A stretch of DNA of 64,000 nucleotides from Brucella pseudintermedia (GTDB lineage Bacteria > Pseudomonadota > Alphaproteobacteria > Rhizobiales > Rhizobiaceae), in assembly GCF_042697365.1 (NCBI RefSeq), contig NZ_CP137604.1; one strand, written 5' to 3'. Below the pieces are notes generated by a model. It saw only the letters and a list, made by a program, of their open reading frames with translations. It did no database searches and was not told the origin of the DNA. Shown here one piece after another: positions 7,256-13,453 of this stretch (position 1 is the first letter of the stretch; each line of letters opens with the position of its first letter). A program made the translations under genes and the position numbers.

Positions 7256-7810
7256 TTACATGTCAGATCCCTTTCTTTTTGACCGCAGTTTATTCATGTA
7301 TCGGATGCGGTTAGTGGCTGCGCCAATTGACACCCCGTGTCTCTCCGCAACAATTGAGGGTGTGTCGTCAATCAGCATGAATTTTCTTGGCATTAAAAGC
7401 TCTGCGGCGAATTGGTTGGCTTGGGGTTCGCTCAAACGGAAGACTGCAATGTTGTCTGAGGGTGCCGCCCGAGCCATTGGTATATCGGTATGCAAGAAGA
7501 AGTGGCCTAATTCGTGGGCAACTGTGAACCTATCCCGCCCAACACCATTCCACGCGTTCTCGTATACGTCCTGTCTTAGTTTTATGAATTCTCCCTTGGG
7601 GTCCGTAAAACCCTCATACGGCCCCATTTCCTCCTCGTCTCCAATAAGCAAATCGACAATCCCTGTTTTCTGAAACAGAATAGTCTCGAGAAAATCCATC
7701 ACGGGAAATTCTGCTTTGTCTGCTAAGGAGAAACGAATTCTAATATCGTCACATATTGCCCCAATATCATCCCATGAGACAGCAGGGACAACATAATTCT
7801 GACTACTCAA
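7256..7810 (-). CDS. ImmA/IrrE-type zinc metallopeptidase
   Basis: 184 aa with the zinc-binding HELGH at residues 99-103 and the downstream conserved EPQANQFAAELLMP segment (residues 128-141, Glu as third ligand). This is the COG2856/ImmA-IrrE family. In ICEBs1 and many phages such proteases cleave the partner XRE repressor to release lysogeny. Here the gene overlaps the 3' end of the adjacent XRE gene by 8 bases, the standard pair arrangement. An alternative reading is a toxin-antitoxin-like unit. Confidence 0.9.
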   Translation of the reverse strand: MSSQNYVVPAVSWDDIGAICDDIRIRFSLADKAEFPVMDFLETILFQKTGIVDLLIGDEEEMGPYEGFTDPKGEFIKLRQDVYENAWNGVGRDRFTVAHELGHFFLHTDIPMARAAPSDNIAVFRLSEPQANQFAAELLMPRKFMLIDDTPSIVAERHGVSIGAATNRIRYMNKLRSKRKGSDM

Positions 7811-8162
7811 AATCGTCTCCTTTTCTCATGATGAACTTTATCTCTGCAAGCTGCTCATCGCTAAGAGTGTCAAGTTTTCTTGCCATTAGTCCGACCGTAT
7901 CGCGCCCTATGGGCGTTTTCGGCGAAAGCGTAAAAACTGCTCTTGAAAGGTCGGCGGCTCTTTTCAGTTTTTCGGACGCCTCCTTTGCAAGCTCATATGT
8001 GGCAACAATTAAGTCTTCAAAACCGGTGGGCGGAGATTTTTGACCAGTCTCAACGGCGGAAATGAAGGCTGAGGATTTCCCGATTTTCTTTGACATATCG
8101 AGCAATCTCTCACTGTGATCAATGCGAAGTTTCCTAAGCTCCTTCCCGAGTTCCGTAACCAT
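7803..8162 (-). CDS. XRE-family repressor, partner of ImmA-like protease
   Basis: 119 aa. A helix-turn-helix spans about residues 6-58 (LGKELRKLRIDHSERLLDMS, then SSAFISAVETGQKSPP). The C-terminal tail (GRDTVGLMARKLDTLSDEQL) is a likely protease-sensitive or dimer region. The gene is transcribed from a promoter (TTGAAT-N17-TATAGT on the minus strand at 8231-8203) with a palindrome just downstream at 8179-8195, implying autorepression. It is the second of two XRE regulators in the switch region. Confidence 0.9.
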   Translation of the reverse strand: MVTELGKELRKLRIDHSERLLDMSKKIGKSSAFISAVETGQKSPPTGFEDLIVATYELAKEASEKLKRAADLSRAVFTLSPKTPIGRDTVGLMARKLDTLSDEQLAEIKFIMRKGDDFE

Positions 8163-8178
8163 ATCTGTCTCCTTCTGA

Positions 8179-8195
8179 CGGCGAATCGTTCACCG
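8179..8195. promoter_or_regulatory. Operator of the XRE/ImmA unit
   Basis: CGGCGAATCGTTCACCG, two 7-bp arms (one mismatch) around a 3-bp centre. It covers the expected transcription start of the XRE gene (-10 at 8208-8203, ATG at 8162). The half-site is unrelated to the TATCC/GGATA operators, so a different protein binds it, most simply the XRE product itself. Confidence 0.6.
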
Positions 8196-8202
8196 TTACA
8201 AC

Positions 8203-8231
8203 AACTATACATGTCGGGTGCAAAAATTCAA
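8203..8231 (-). promoter_or_regulatory. Promoter of the XRE-ImmA genes
   Basis: Minus-strand -35 TTGAAT (8231-8226), 17-bp spacer, -10 TATAGT (8208-8203), upstream of the XRE start at 8162. Confidence 0.55.
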
Positions 8232-8336
8232 CCTACTGGGTTAAAATTTTTTACGATATGGACAGATAGATGCGTCTTTATAGGCTCGCCACCACATCTA
8301 GCGGCGGCAAAATGCCGTTTACCTTTCGTCAAGAAT

Positions 8337-8351
8337 GTTCTTGTTCTGTTC
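8337..8351 (+). promoter_or_regulatory. LexA/SOS box, alphaproteobacterial type
   Basis: GTTCTTGTTCTGTTC fits GTTC-N7-GTTC exactly, the direct-repeat LexA site known for Rhizobium and Rhodobacter relatives. It lies 47 bases before the ATG of the next rightward gene and in the gap between divergent genes, the proper place for SOS-controlled expression of an induction factor. Confidence 0.7.
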
Positions 8352-8397
8352 CGTTTTCTGAGTCATCCTGTCGCACATAACAAGCGTACAGGGAGTA

Positions 8398-8661
8398 ATG
8401 AGTATGAGCATGCAAACGCAGTATGTGGTGCAGGCGTATAGCAAGGCACCCAAGGGCAAAATCAATGCCGATGCGCCATTTCTGGCGAAAGATGTAAGCC
8501 ATGCGCGCCGAGTCGCGGAAAAGCTGGCATCAATCAAACCCGCAGTCGTTGCCTTTGTGAGCAAGGGTGATGCCGATACCGGCGATTATGAAGAACCGAA
8601 GCTCATCTTCGCACATGGTGACAGGTTGCCGCCAGAAGTGGCGGAAATGGAAAAGCTATAG
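8398..8661 (+). CDS. SOS-box-controlled small protein, candidate antirepressor
   Basis: 87 aa, or 85/83 from the second or third ATG; the one at 8404 is best spaced from GGGAG. No known domain: a compact alpha/beta protein (TQYVVQAYSKAPKGKINADA, then DVSHARRVAEKLASIKPAVV). It is the first gene after a perfect LexA box, and is followed 13 bases later by another small gene in the same direction. Tum-like antirepressors in other phages have this size and control. The role is inferred from context only. Confidence 0.65.
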   Translation: MSMSMQTQYVVQAYSKAPKGKINADAPFLAKDVSHARRVAEKLASIKPAVVAFVSKGDADTGDYEEPKLIFAHGDRLPPEVAEMEKL

Positions 8662-8674
8662 GCGGGAGGAATGA

Positions 8675-8887
8675 ATGATCAAATTCGTAACGATCCAGCC
8701 CGGCAAGGAAGGGGATAAGCTGGAACTGTTGAGGGTCGCCACGCTGAACGGCGGCCTTCTGGCCTTAATGAGAAAAATCGACTTCAAGGCCAATGAACTG
8801 GCCGAAACTATGGCTTTGGCTCATGGTGGGGAGTGGCGCGTTGAAGTTGATCATCAGATCGGCTTCGTTCGGATTCGGAAGCGTTGA
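8675..8887 (+). CDS. Small protein convergent with the repressor gene
   Basis: 70 aa with GGGAGGAATGA just upstream of the ATG. Not recognised (MIKFVTIQPGKEGDKLELLR, ending HQIGFVRIRKR). Its last 80 bases overlap the end of the opposite-strand repressor gene, so its transcript is antisense to the repressor mRNA. It presumably shares the SOS-controlled transcript of the preceding gene. Confidence 0.65.
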   Translation: MIKFVTIQPGKEGDKLELLRVATLNGGLLALMRKIDFKANELAETMALAHGGEWRVEVDHQIGFVRIRKR

Positions 8888-9242
8888 ACCGAATATCCCG
8901 CATGATCAGTTCAAAATGAAGCTGAACGTCATGTTCGGTTAAGCCTTCTATCCTCTTGAGCGTGTCGAGAATGGCACGCTCGCCTCGGATGGGGGTATTC
9001 TTTTCTTCTGCGACACCAAAAATTACATATGCGAGGCTGATGTCCGCATGATCGCATATCTTTATCAAATTATCGACGGTTGGGTCCTTCCCCTCTGCCA
9101 AGATAGAATGGACATACCCCGGCCCCATCCCTGCTGCGAGTGAAATCGCACGCTTGGATTTGCCGCTTTTGGCGATTGCCCCGGATAGGCGCTCTTTCCA
9201 TCTCTGATCTAGCATGCCCGAAATATCCTCTATTCCGAACAT
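8808..9242 (-). CDS. CI-like XRE repressor
   Basis: 144 aa. The helix-turn-helix lies around residues 18-65 (LSGAIAKSGKSKRAISLAAG, then PGYVHSILAEGKDPTVDNLI). A charged C-terminal region of about 70 residues has no LexA-like Ser/Lys protease pair, so it is unlikely to self-cleave under RecA. Divergent from the Cro-like gene across a 63-bp region holding two TATCC/GGATA-type sites; the same operator occurs in PL. It is the best candidate for the main lysogeny repressor. With no autoproteolytic domain, induction would need an antirepressor. Confidence 0.85.
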   Translation of the reverse strand: MFGIEDISGMLDQRWKERLSGAIAKSGKSKRAISLAAGMGPGYVHSILAEGKDPTVDNLIKICDHADISLAYVIFGVAEEKNTPIRGERAILDTLKRIEGLTEHDVQLHFELIMRDIRFNASESERSRSDDQLQRATPHHEPKP

Positions 9243-9249
9243 ATCTGCA

Positions 9250-9267
9250 CGTCCTCTATAGAAAACA
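9250..9267. promoter_or_regulatory. Degenerate operator next to the repressor start
   Basis: CGTCCTCTATAGAAAACA keeps the left half and centre of the operator seen at 9275-9292, but its right half is poor. It lies 25 bp from that site and close to the repressor ATG at 9242, so it may serve autoregulation. Confidence 0.45.
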
Positions 9268-9268
9268 C

Positions 9269-9296
9269 TTGCAACGTCCTCTTTAGAGGATATATT
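9269..9296 (+). promoter_or_regulatory. Rightward early promoter (PR-like) with operator in spacer
   Basis: -35 TTGCAA (9269-9274), 16-bp spacer, -10 TATATT (9291-9296). Operator CGTCCTCTTTAGAGGATA (9275-9292) fills the spacer, the same geometry as PL. The first ATG follows the -10 by only 9 bases, so the mRNA would have almost no leader. Confidence 0.75.
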
Positions 9297-9305
9297 GTCG
9301 TTCTT

Positions 9306-9542
9306 ATGATGAACGTCACAAACCCACTTCTGCGCGAAATCGAGTCCTTCCTTGCTGAAACAGGCATGGGAGAAAAGTACTTTGGCAAAAAGGCAATCGG
9401 CAACTCCGAAGTTGTTGATCGTCTGCGCAATCCGGGGAAGCGGGGGCCTCGGCGCATCTGGCCCGAAACTGAGATGAAGCTTAGGGCCTTCATGATGTCA
9501 GAAAGGTCAAAGCGGCGTTCCAAGACGAGGGCAGGGGCATGA
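9306..9542 (+). CDS. Cro-like small DNA-binding protein
   Basis: 78 aa (ATG at 9306 or 9309). The segment IESFLAETGMGEKYFGKKAI, then GNSEVVDRLRNPGKRGPRRI, is a helix-turn-helix pattern found in alphaproteobacterial phage regulators, followed by a basic tail (SERSKRRSKTRAG). First gene of the rightward early operon, divergent from the CI-like repressor, with an operator in its promoter: the position of cro. No Shine-Dalgarno is visible, consistent with a nearly leaderless message. Confidence 0.7.
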   Translation: MMNVTNPLLREIESFLAETGMGEKYFGKKAIGNSEVVDRLRNPGKRGPRRIWPETEMKLRAFMMSERSKRRSKTRAGA

Positions 9543-9802
9543 GCAACTCGCGCCTGAAATCCTTCTATCAGCGTTGGTTGAACCGTGAGGAAGCCAAGCA
9601 GGCCGTCGCCGATGACCTGAAAGAGCTTTTTGCAGAGATGAAAGCCGAAGGCCACGACACGAAAGCGGTTCGTGCTGCGTTTCGCCGGGTTGCCGCATTC
9701 GAAATCGCTGAAAAGAAAGAGAAAATTGAAGGTCACGAAGCCCTCGTTGAACAGTATTTCGACGCCCTTACGCGCGATGCGCGCGAGGGAGGTGCCGAAT
9801 GA
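9539..9802 (+). CDS. GapR/DUF2312-like DNA-binding protein
   Basis: 87 aa. The stretch NREEAKQAVADDLKELFAEM, then KAEGHDTKAVRAAFRRVAAF, matches the GapR/DUF2312 pattern (an E-x-x-K-x-x-I/V-A-D-D-I/L-K-E-hydrophobic helix followed by a short second helix). Chromosomal GapR in alphaproteobacteria binds overtwisted AT-rich DNA ahead of replication forks. The phage copy is longer at the C-terminus and starts by ATGA overlap with the Cro-like gene. A role in phage replication or in competing with host GapR is plausible. Confidence 0.7.
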   Translation: MSNSRLKSFYQRWLNREEAKQAVADDLKELFAEMKAEGHDTKAVRAAFRRVAAFEIAEKKEKIEGHEALVEQYFDALTRDAREGGAE

Positions 9803-10095
9803 CCGCGTTTGGACTGGCACTTCTTGAGATGGTCGAGGGGTACCGTGATGGCTTCCGAGAAGATCACAATGAAGTCATCCGAATTAGCAATCGTTCTGAA
9901 GCGTATCAGCACGGATGGTTGAATGGCCGTGATGACCGCATGGGTAGCCCGCGCGCTTCCTATGAAGCTCTCCGAGCGAAAGCAGATCAAATTCTGAATT
10001 CGTCTACCGTTCCCCAAGCCCCCCTCTCGGTAGACGAAAAGAGCCGAGACGCTGCACTCCCTAGCGTCTCGGCTCCCTCCTCTGGACAGGAATAG
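9799..10095 (+). CDS. Small phage protein with RMF-like motif
   Basis: 98 aa, start coupled to the GapR-like gene (ATGA). The segment EAYQHGWLNGRDDRMGSP resembles the short G-W-x-x-G-x-D motif of ribosome modulation factor-like phage proteins; the remainder is unremarkable. Its final 30 codons lie across two strong hairpins (10001-10075), so this part of the gene may be constrained by RNA structure rather than by protein function. Confidence 0.55.
   Translation: MTAFGLALLEMVEGYRDGFREDHNEVIRISNRSEAYQHGWLNGRDDRMGSPRASYEALRAKADQILNSSTVPQAPLSVDEKSRDAALPSVSAPSSGQE
10001..10075 (+). promoter_or_regulatory. Two tandem strong hairpins in the early transcript
   Basis: Hairpin 1: CGTCTACCG (10001-10009) with CGGTAGACG (10028-10036), 9 bp perfect, 18-nt loop. 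Hairpin 2: GAGCCGAGACGCT (10041-10053) with AGCGTCTCGGCTC (10063-10075), 13 bp perfect, 9-nt loop. They are separated by four A. There is no U-run, so this is not a standard terminator. It lies inside the 3' end of an early gene and just before a convergent gene. Confidence 0.65.
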
Positions 10096-10127
10096 CGGCG
10101 ATGAGGAACGTCCTGTCCAATTCAAAT

Positions 10128-10520
10128 TCAAATGCCCGTCGAGCGTTTATTGCGCGATCTACCAATCGTGGCCGGGTCTTCGACGGTGCTCGCGGATGCC
10201 CCCGGCTTCGGCGCAACAAGGCTGGTCATAGACTTAGCTGGAACCTGGAACATTCCATTGTTGCGTGTCTGTGCATCCGCACCTTTTTCGTGTCGGGCTA
10301 TCGCGGCCTTTCGTGCTTTGCCGAGCACTCTCCAAGCCGCCTCGCCAATCGATATGAAGTTTTCATCTCTCAGGCTGACCGGGTTGCCGCCCGTGTCGCC
10401 CGTAACAATCCGAAGTCCTTTGTTTGGTTTCGTAAGTCTTGTCTCCATGGCGTCAACAATAGCCATGGAGAGAGACAAGGTGTTGTCAAAGCGTGACAAG
10501 AGAACGTCAATGAGTGACAC
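10128..10520 (-). CDS. Possible leftward gene of unknown function
   Basis: Up to 130 aa from a GTG at 10520; an ATG at 10466 gives 112 aa. The middle part (ENFISIGEAAWRVLGKARKA) reads like a folded helical protein and the C-terminus is low complexity. No good ribosome site is seen. It opposes all surrounding genes, and the plus strand also has a long frame here (10132 onward), so the coding strand is uncertain. It would start within a few bases of the rightward gene at 10510. Confidence 0.4.
   Translation of the reverse strand: MSLIDVLLSRFDNTLSLSMAIVDAMETRLTKPNKGLRIVTGDTGGNPVSLRDENFISIGEAAWRVLGKARKAAIARHEKGADAQTRNNGMFQVPAKSMTSLVAPKPGASASTVEDPATIGRSRNKRSTGI
10474..10499. promoter_or_regulatory. 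Overlapping palindromes between divergent starts
   Basis: GACAA-GGTG-TTGTC (10474-10487) and TTGTCA-AAGCG-TGACAA (10483-10499) share a half-site, giving three evenly placed TTGTC/GACAA half-sites. They lie between the rightward gene (10510) and the start region of the possible leftward gene. Likely a protein-binding site; the binder is unknown. Confidence 0.45.
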
Positions 10521-10836
10521 GACTTTTTCAATGAACGCGATAAGAGAAGCGTTCCCTGAGGCAAGATACGGAAGCGTAAAGAGCGCTCAATACGAGGCGT
10601 TCCGCTTTCTCTGCCGCCGTGTTTCTAAAGAAATGACCATGAGACGCGTCCGTTCCATTTGGGAAGGCGCAGCCCGTCGCATTGATGGGGAAGAAAAAGA
10701 CGCCCTTCGGGAGGCGAAGATAGAGGAAGCCAGACGTGAGCAAAGAGACATTCGCCAGCGGCTTACAAAGATTGATGCTTTCCTTGCCTCAGTCGATGCG
10801 GGTCGCGATAGCACGTCATCTGCAGAAATCCGCTAA
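10510..10836 (+). CDS. Early phage protein, unknown
   Basis: 108 aa from the ATG at 10510 (MSDTTFSMNAIREAFPEARY). The helical central segment (RRVRSIWEGAARRIDGEEKD) followed by a charged coiled-coil-like tail is typical of small replication-region proteins in rhizobial phages, without known activity. The open frame extends upstream to 10132, but that part is compositionally unlike a protein and overlaps the opposing frame. Confidence 0.6.
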   Translation: MSDTTFSMNAIREAFPEARYGSVKSAQYEAFRFLCRRVSKEMTMRRVRSIWEGAARRIDGEEKDALREAKIEEARREQRDIRQRLTKIDAFLASVDAGRDSTSSAEIR

Positions 10837-11002
10837 AAGGCGCGCATCTCTCGCTGAGTGGATATGCCCGGAAATTCTGGACGATAAATTCGTGCCAGCA
10901 AGCATAGAGGCGCAGTCAATTGCAGCCGTATTTGCGCTCATCGTCGGGCTTCCGTTGCTCATCCTCATCATCTGCCTCAGCTATGCGGCTTGGAGGGTGT
11001 GA
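10736..11002 (+). CDS. Small membrane protein
   Basis: 88 aa from a GTG at 10736 with GAGGAAG upstream; an internal ATG at 10796 would give 68 aa. Charged N-terminal region and one strong C-terminal membrane span (IAAVFALIVGLPLLILIICL). The first 100 bases overlap the previous gene in another frame. Its stop overlaps the methyltransferase start. Function unknown. Confidence 0.5.
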   Translation: MSKETFASGLQRLMLSLPQSMRVAIARHLQKSAKRRASLAEWICPEILDDKFVPASIEAQSIAAVFALIVGLPLLILIICLSYAAWRV

Positions 11003-11673
11003 TGACAGTGACAGCACGTGGGCTTTTCAGAGCGACGGGCAATAAGGCCAAGCCGGTGCACATTATGCTCGATGGCGAAATCGTTAAGGCCGATTCCCTT
11101 GTTCGTGAAAGAGACGATTTTTATCCGACGCCCCCGGAACCTACACGCGCATTTCTCCACGCGGAGATTGAGCGACTGCGCGACTTTCCTTGCATTTGGG
11201 AGCCGGCGGCGGGCGATGGCGCAATGGTGCGTGAAATGGAATCGCTCGGCCTTGTCGTTCGTTCATCGGATCTGATTGATCGTGGTTGTGACGCCGATAT
11301 CCGGTCTTTCTATGATTTCCCGGTAGCTCCGGCCTCAGCCATCGTCACGAACCCACCATTTCAAGAATGCGGCTGGGGCAATGGAAAAGCTCGCTGGCTA
11401 TACCACGCTCTCGAAACGCTAGACATCGACTATATGGCGCTACTGCTCAACTGGACGTGGCCCGGTGCTGGCGGTCTCGCATCCTTCTGGGGCCGATTCC
11501 CTGCCGCCCGTGTCTATCTCATGCGCTGGAAGATCGATTTCACAGGGCAGGGCTCACCGCCGATGCTGAATGCTTGGTTCGTATGGGACAAGGAACATCG
11601 CGGCGAAACCGTTCTTCGAATGTTGGACCGTAAGGACGCACGCCAAGGCGAATTGTTTGGAGGTGGGAGATGA
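11002..11673 (+). CDS. Orphan N6-adenine-type DNA methyltransferase
   Basis: 223 aa from ATG 11002 (GGAGG upstream). EPAAGDG at residues 67-73 is the S-adenosylmethionine-binding motif I, and TNPPF at 116-120 is the catalytic motif IV (NPPF), as in amino-methyltransferases acting on adenine or cytosine N4. DFYPTPPEPTRAFL upstream is a common lead-in in phage enzymes. No restriction nuclease gene is adjacent, so it probably protects or marks phage DNA. Overlaps both neighbours by 1-4 bases. Confidence 0.8.
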   Translation: MTVTARGLFRATGNKAKPVHIMLDGEIVKADSLVRERDDFYPTPPEPTRAFLHAEIERLRDFPCIWEPAAGDGAMVREMESLGLVVRSSDLIDRGCDADIRSFYDFPVAPASAIVTNPPFQECGWGNGKARWLYHALETLDIDYMALLLNWTWPGAGGLASFWGRFPAARVYLMRWKIDFTGQGSPPMLNAWFVWDKEHRGETVLRMLDRKDARQGELFGGGR

Positions 11674-11876
11674 CGTTCACTCTCCAAGACAAGCTTGCTC
11701 GCGTCGAAAAGATCAAAAACGAAAAGGTCTGGTGGCTGGCTGACTTCTGCGAAGGCAAGAACAAGCGCCCAGATCATGAGCTTGAGAACCGGCGCGTTGA
11801 CGTTGAAATCCTCGAAGCAGTCGCTCAGGACTACCGTAACGCCATCGCCCGCAAGGCAGAAGGCGAGGCGGTATGA
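11670..11876 (+). CDS. Small early phage protein
   Basis: 68 aa, helical and charged (LARVEKIKNEKVWWLADFCE). Start coupled to the methyltransferase stop (ATGA), end coupled to the RusA start. Not recognised. Confidence 0.6.
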   Translation: MTFTLQDKLARVEKIKNEKVWWLADFCEGKNKRPDHELENRRVDVEILEAVAQDYRNAIARKAEGEAV

Positions 11877-12226
11877 TCAAGCTTGCGCTCCCGTTCCCTC
11901 CCTCTGTCTGGGATATTTATGTCGGCTGGGGCAAGCAACGCCGCCTGTCACCGGAATATGCGAAGTGGCGCAGTGACTGTGGCCACTTCCTCAATGGCAA
12001 GAACGAGTTCATTGAAGGCCCATTTAGCATTCAGGTTGCCTTGAAGCGTCCGCATAAGCGCATGGACCTCGACAACCGCATGAAAGCGCTTCTGGACGTT
12101 CTCCAGCATTACAAGGTCATCAAGAACGACAGCCTCTGCGAACGGCTCACGATGACGTGGGACGCCGGTTTGAAAGAGGAGTGTGTCGTCATATTGCAGC
12201 GCGCCGAGGAGGCGCAGGCGGCATGA
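11873..12226 (+). CDS. rusA: RusA-family Holliday junction resolvase
   Basis: 117 aa. The N-terminal LPFPPSVWDIYVGWG matches the RusA PPSxN-type start. The acidic catalytic cluster is recognisable as KRMDLDNRMKALLDVL (two Asp) followed by NDSLC. RusA dimers cut Holliday junctions and branched phage DNA before packaging. ATGA-coupled to both neighbours. Confidence 0.9.
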   Translation: MIKLALPFPPSVWDIYVGWGKQRRLSPEYAKWRSDCGHFLNGKNEFIEGPFSIQVALKRPHKRMDLDNRMKALLDVLQHYKVIKNDSLCERLTMTWDAGLKEECVVILQRAEEAQAA

Positions 12227-13062
12227 ATGGGCTTCCATATTACAAGGCATATCCGAGAGACTTCATTGAAGGCACCATTGGCATGCCTTTTGAACTCAAG
12301 GCGGCTTATCGCCTTGTCCTCGATCTGATCTACATGCAGGGCGGAAATCTGCCAGACGATGCCCGCTACATTTCTGGCCTTCTCGGGTGCACGCTTCGCA
12401 AGTGGAACTCACTTCGCGGTGAACTCATTGCCATGGGCAAAATCGAGATTAACGGCGAGTTTTTGACGAATAAACGCGCAGTTATCGAACTCGAAACTAC
12501 GAGAAAATTCACGGAAAAACAGGCCGAAAACAGGTCCAGTCCCAATAAAAACAAAGGCTTAGAATCTCCACCGTGCGACCATACAGATACAGATACAGAT
12601 AATACATCTTCACTTCGTTCAGATGTTAAGGCGCAAGCGCCCGCAAAACCGTCTGTCAAAAGCGAACTGATGAATGTTCTCGATGAAGATCATGCTCAAG
12701 CCGTGATCGAACATCGCAAGGCGATCAAAAAGCCGATGAGTGTGCGGGCTGCGCAGCTACTCGCTGGCAAATTCTCCAAGTGCGAGAACCCGAATGCCGC
12801 CGCGGACATCATGATTTCGGCAGGCTGGCAGGGCTTTGAGCCTGAGTGGATCGAAAACCGCAAATCTTCAGCCAGACGCGAACCGCCACCCAAGCGGGGT
12901 GAGAGCGCGACCGATATTTGGCGAGACGAACTGATTGAACGAGGAATTTTACGAGATGAACCAGATAGCCACCAATCAGACATACTCGATGCTGGTTACG
13001 GAGGAGGACATTTCGAAAGCAATGTACATCCTCTCCGCCTTGCCTTCACGGGTCCAAAGTGA
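12223..13062 (+). CDS. DUF1376 phage replication protein
   Basis: 279 aa from ATG at 12223, which overlaps the RusA stop. The N-terminus (PYYKAYPRDFIEGTIGMPFE, then AYRLVLDLIYMQGGNLPDDA) is the DUF1376 winged-helix-like domain found in phage replication initiators. A low-complexity linker (DTDTDNTSS) separates a C-terminal part with GWQGFEPEW, similar to replisome-organiser proteins. The last 106 bases overlap the next gene in a different frame. Confidence 0.85.
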   Translation: MNGLPYYKAYPRDFIEGTIGMPFELKAAYRLVLDLIYMQGGNLPDDARYISGLLGCTLRKWNSLRGELIAMGKIEINGEFLTNKRAVIELETTRKFTEKQAENRSSPNKNKGLESPPCDHTDTDTDNTSSLRSDVKAQAPAKPSVKSELMNVLDEDHAQAVIEHRKAIKKPMSVRAAQLLAGKFSKCENPNAAADIMISAGWQGFEPEWIENRKSSARREPPPKRGESATDIWRDELIERGILRDEPDSHQSDILDAGYGGGHFESNVHPLRLAFTGPK

Positions 13063-13453
13063 CCGCAAGTTGTTCAAGGAGGTCTATTTCCGGGCCTTGC
13101 ATGGGGTTTCTCGCCACAGCTTAGAAGTGGCCGTCCAGAATATCATTCAAGGGCATTCTGACCTTCAGCACGGTTTTATGCCGTCACCTCCTGAACTCCG
13201 CCGGGAATGCGAGCGCGTCATGAAGCCGATCCTCGACAACATGGCCTATGTTCGGGAAGTCGAGAAAGCTCGCGCCGAGGCAATTGCTTACAACAAATCC
13301 CACACAAAGACCGACCAAACAAAGGGCCGTGAGGTTCTGGCAGTTGGCGTCGATCACGGGGCATGGGTTTCCAGAGCAAAGCACGATTATCCTGCCGGTT
13401 CTCTCTGGGTAGCAAAAACCGCGACCGTTTACGGACCGGCGAGGGCAGCATGA
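12956..13453 (+). CDS. Replication-region protein, possible helicase loader/primosome factor
   Basis: 165 aa from ATG 12956 (MNQIATNQTYSMLVTEEDIS); an upstream TTG is possible. Helical core (YFRALHGVSRHSLEVAVQNI, then GFMPSPPELRREC) resembles small phage replisome proteins encoded after DUF1376 genes. No Walker motif, so not an ATPase loader. Ends with an ATGA overlap. Confidence 0.6.
   Translation: MNQIATNQTYSMLVTEEDISKAMYILSALPSRVQSDRKLFKEVYFRALHGVSRHSLEVAVQNIIQGHSDLQHGFMPSPPELRRECERVMKPILDNMAYVREVEKARAEAIAYNKSHTKTDQTKGREVLAVGVDHGAWVSRAKHDYPAGSLWVAKTATVYGPARAA

Noticed and set aside
10132..10509. N-terminal extension of the rightward gene
   Set aside because: No ribosome site and amino-acid composition unlike its C-terminal part; the start at 10510 is preferred.
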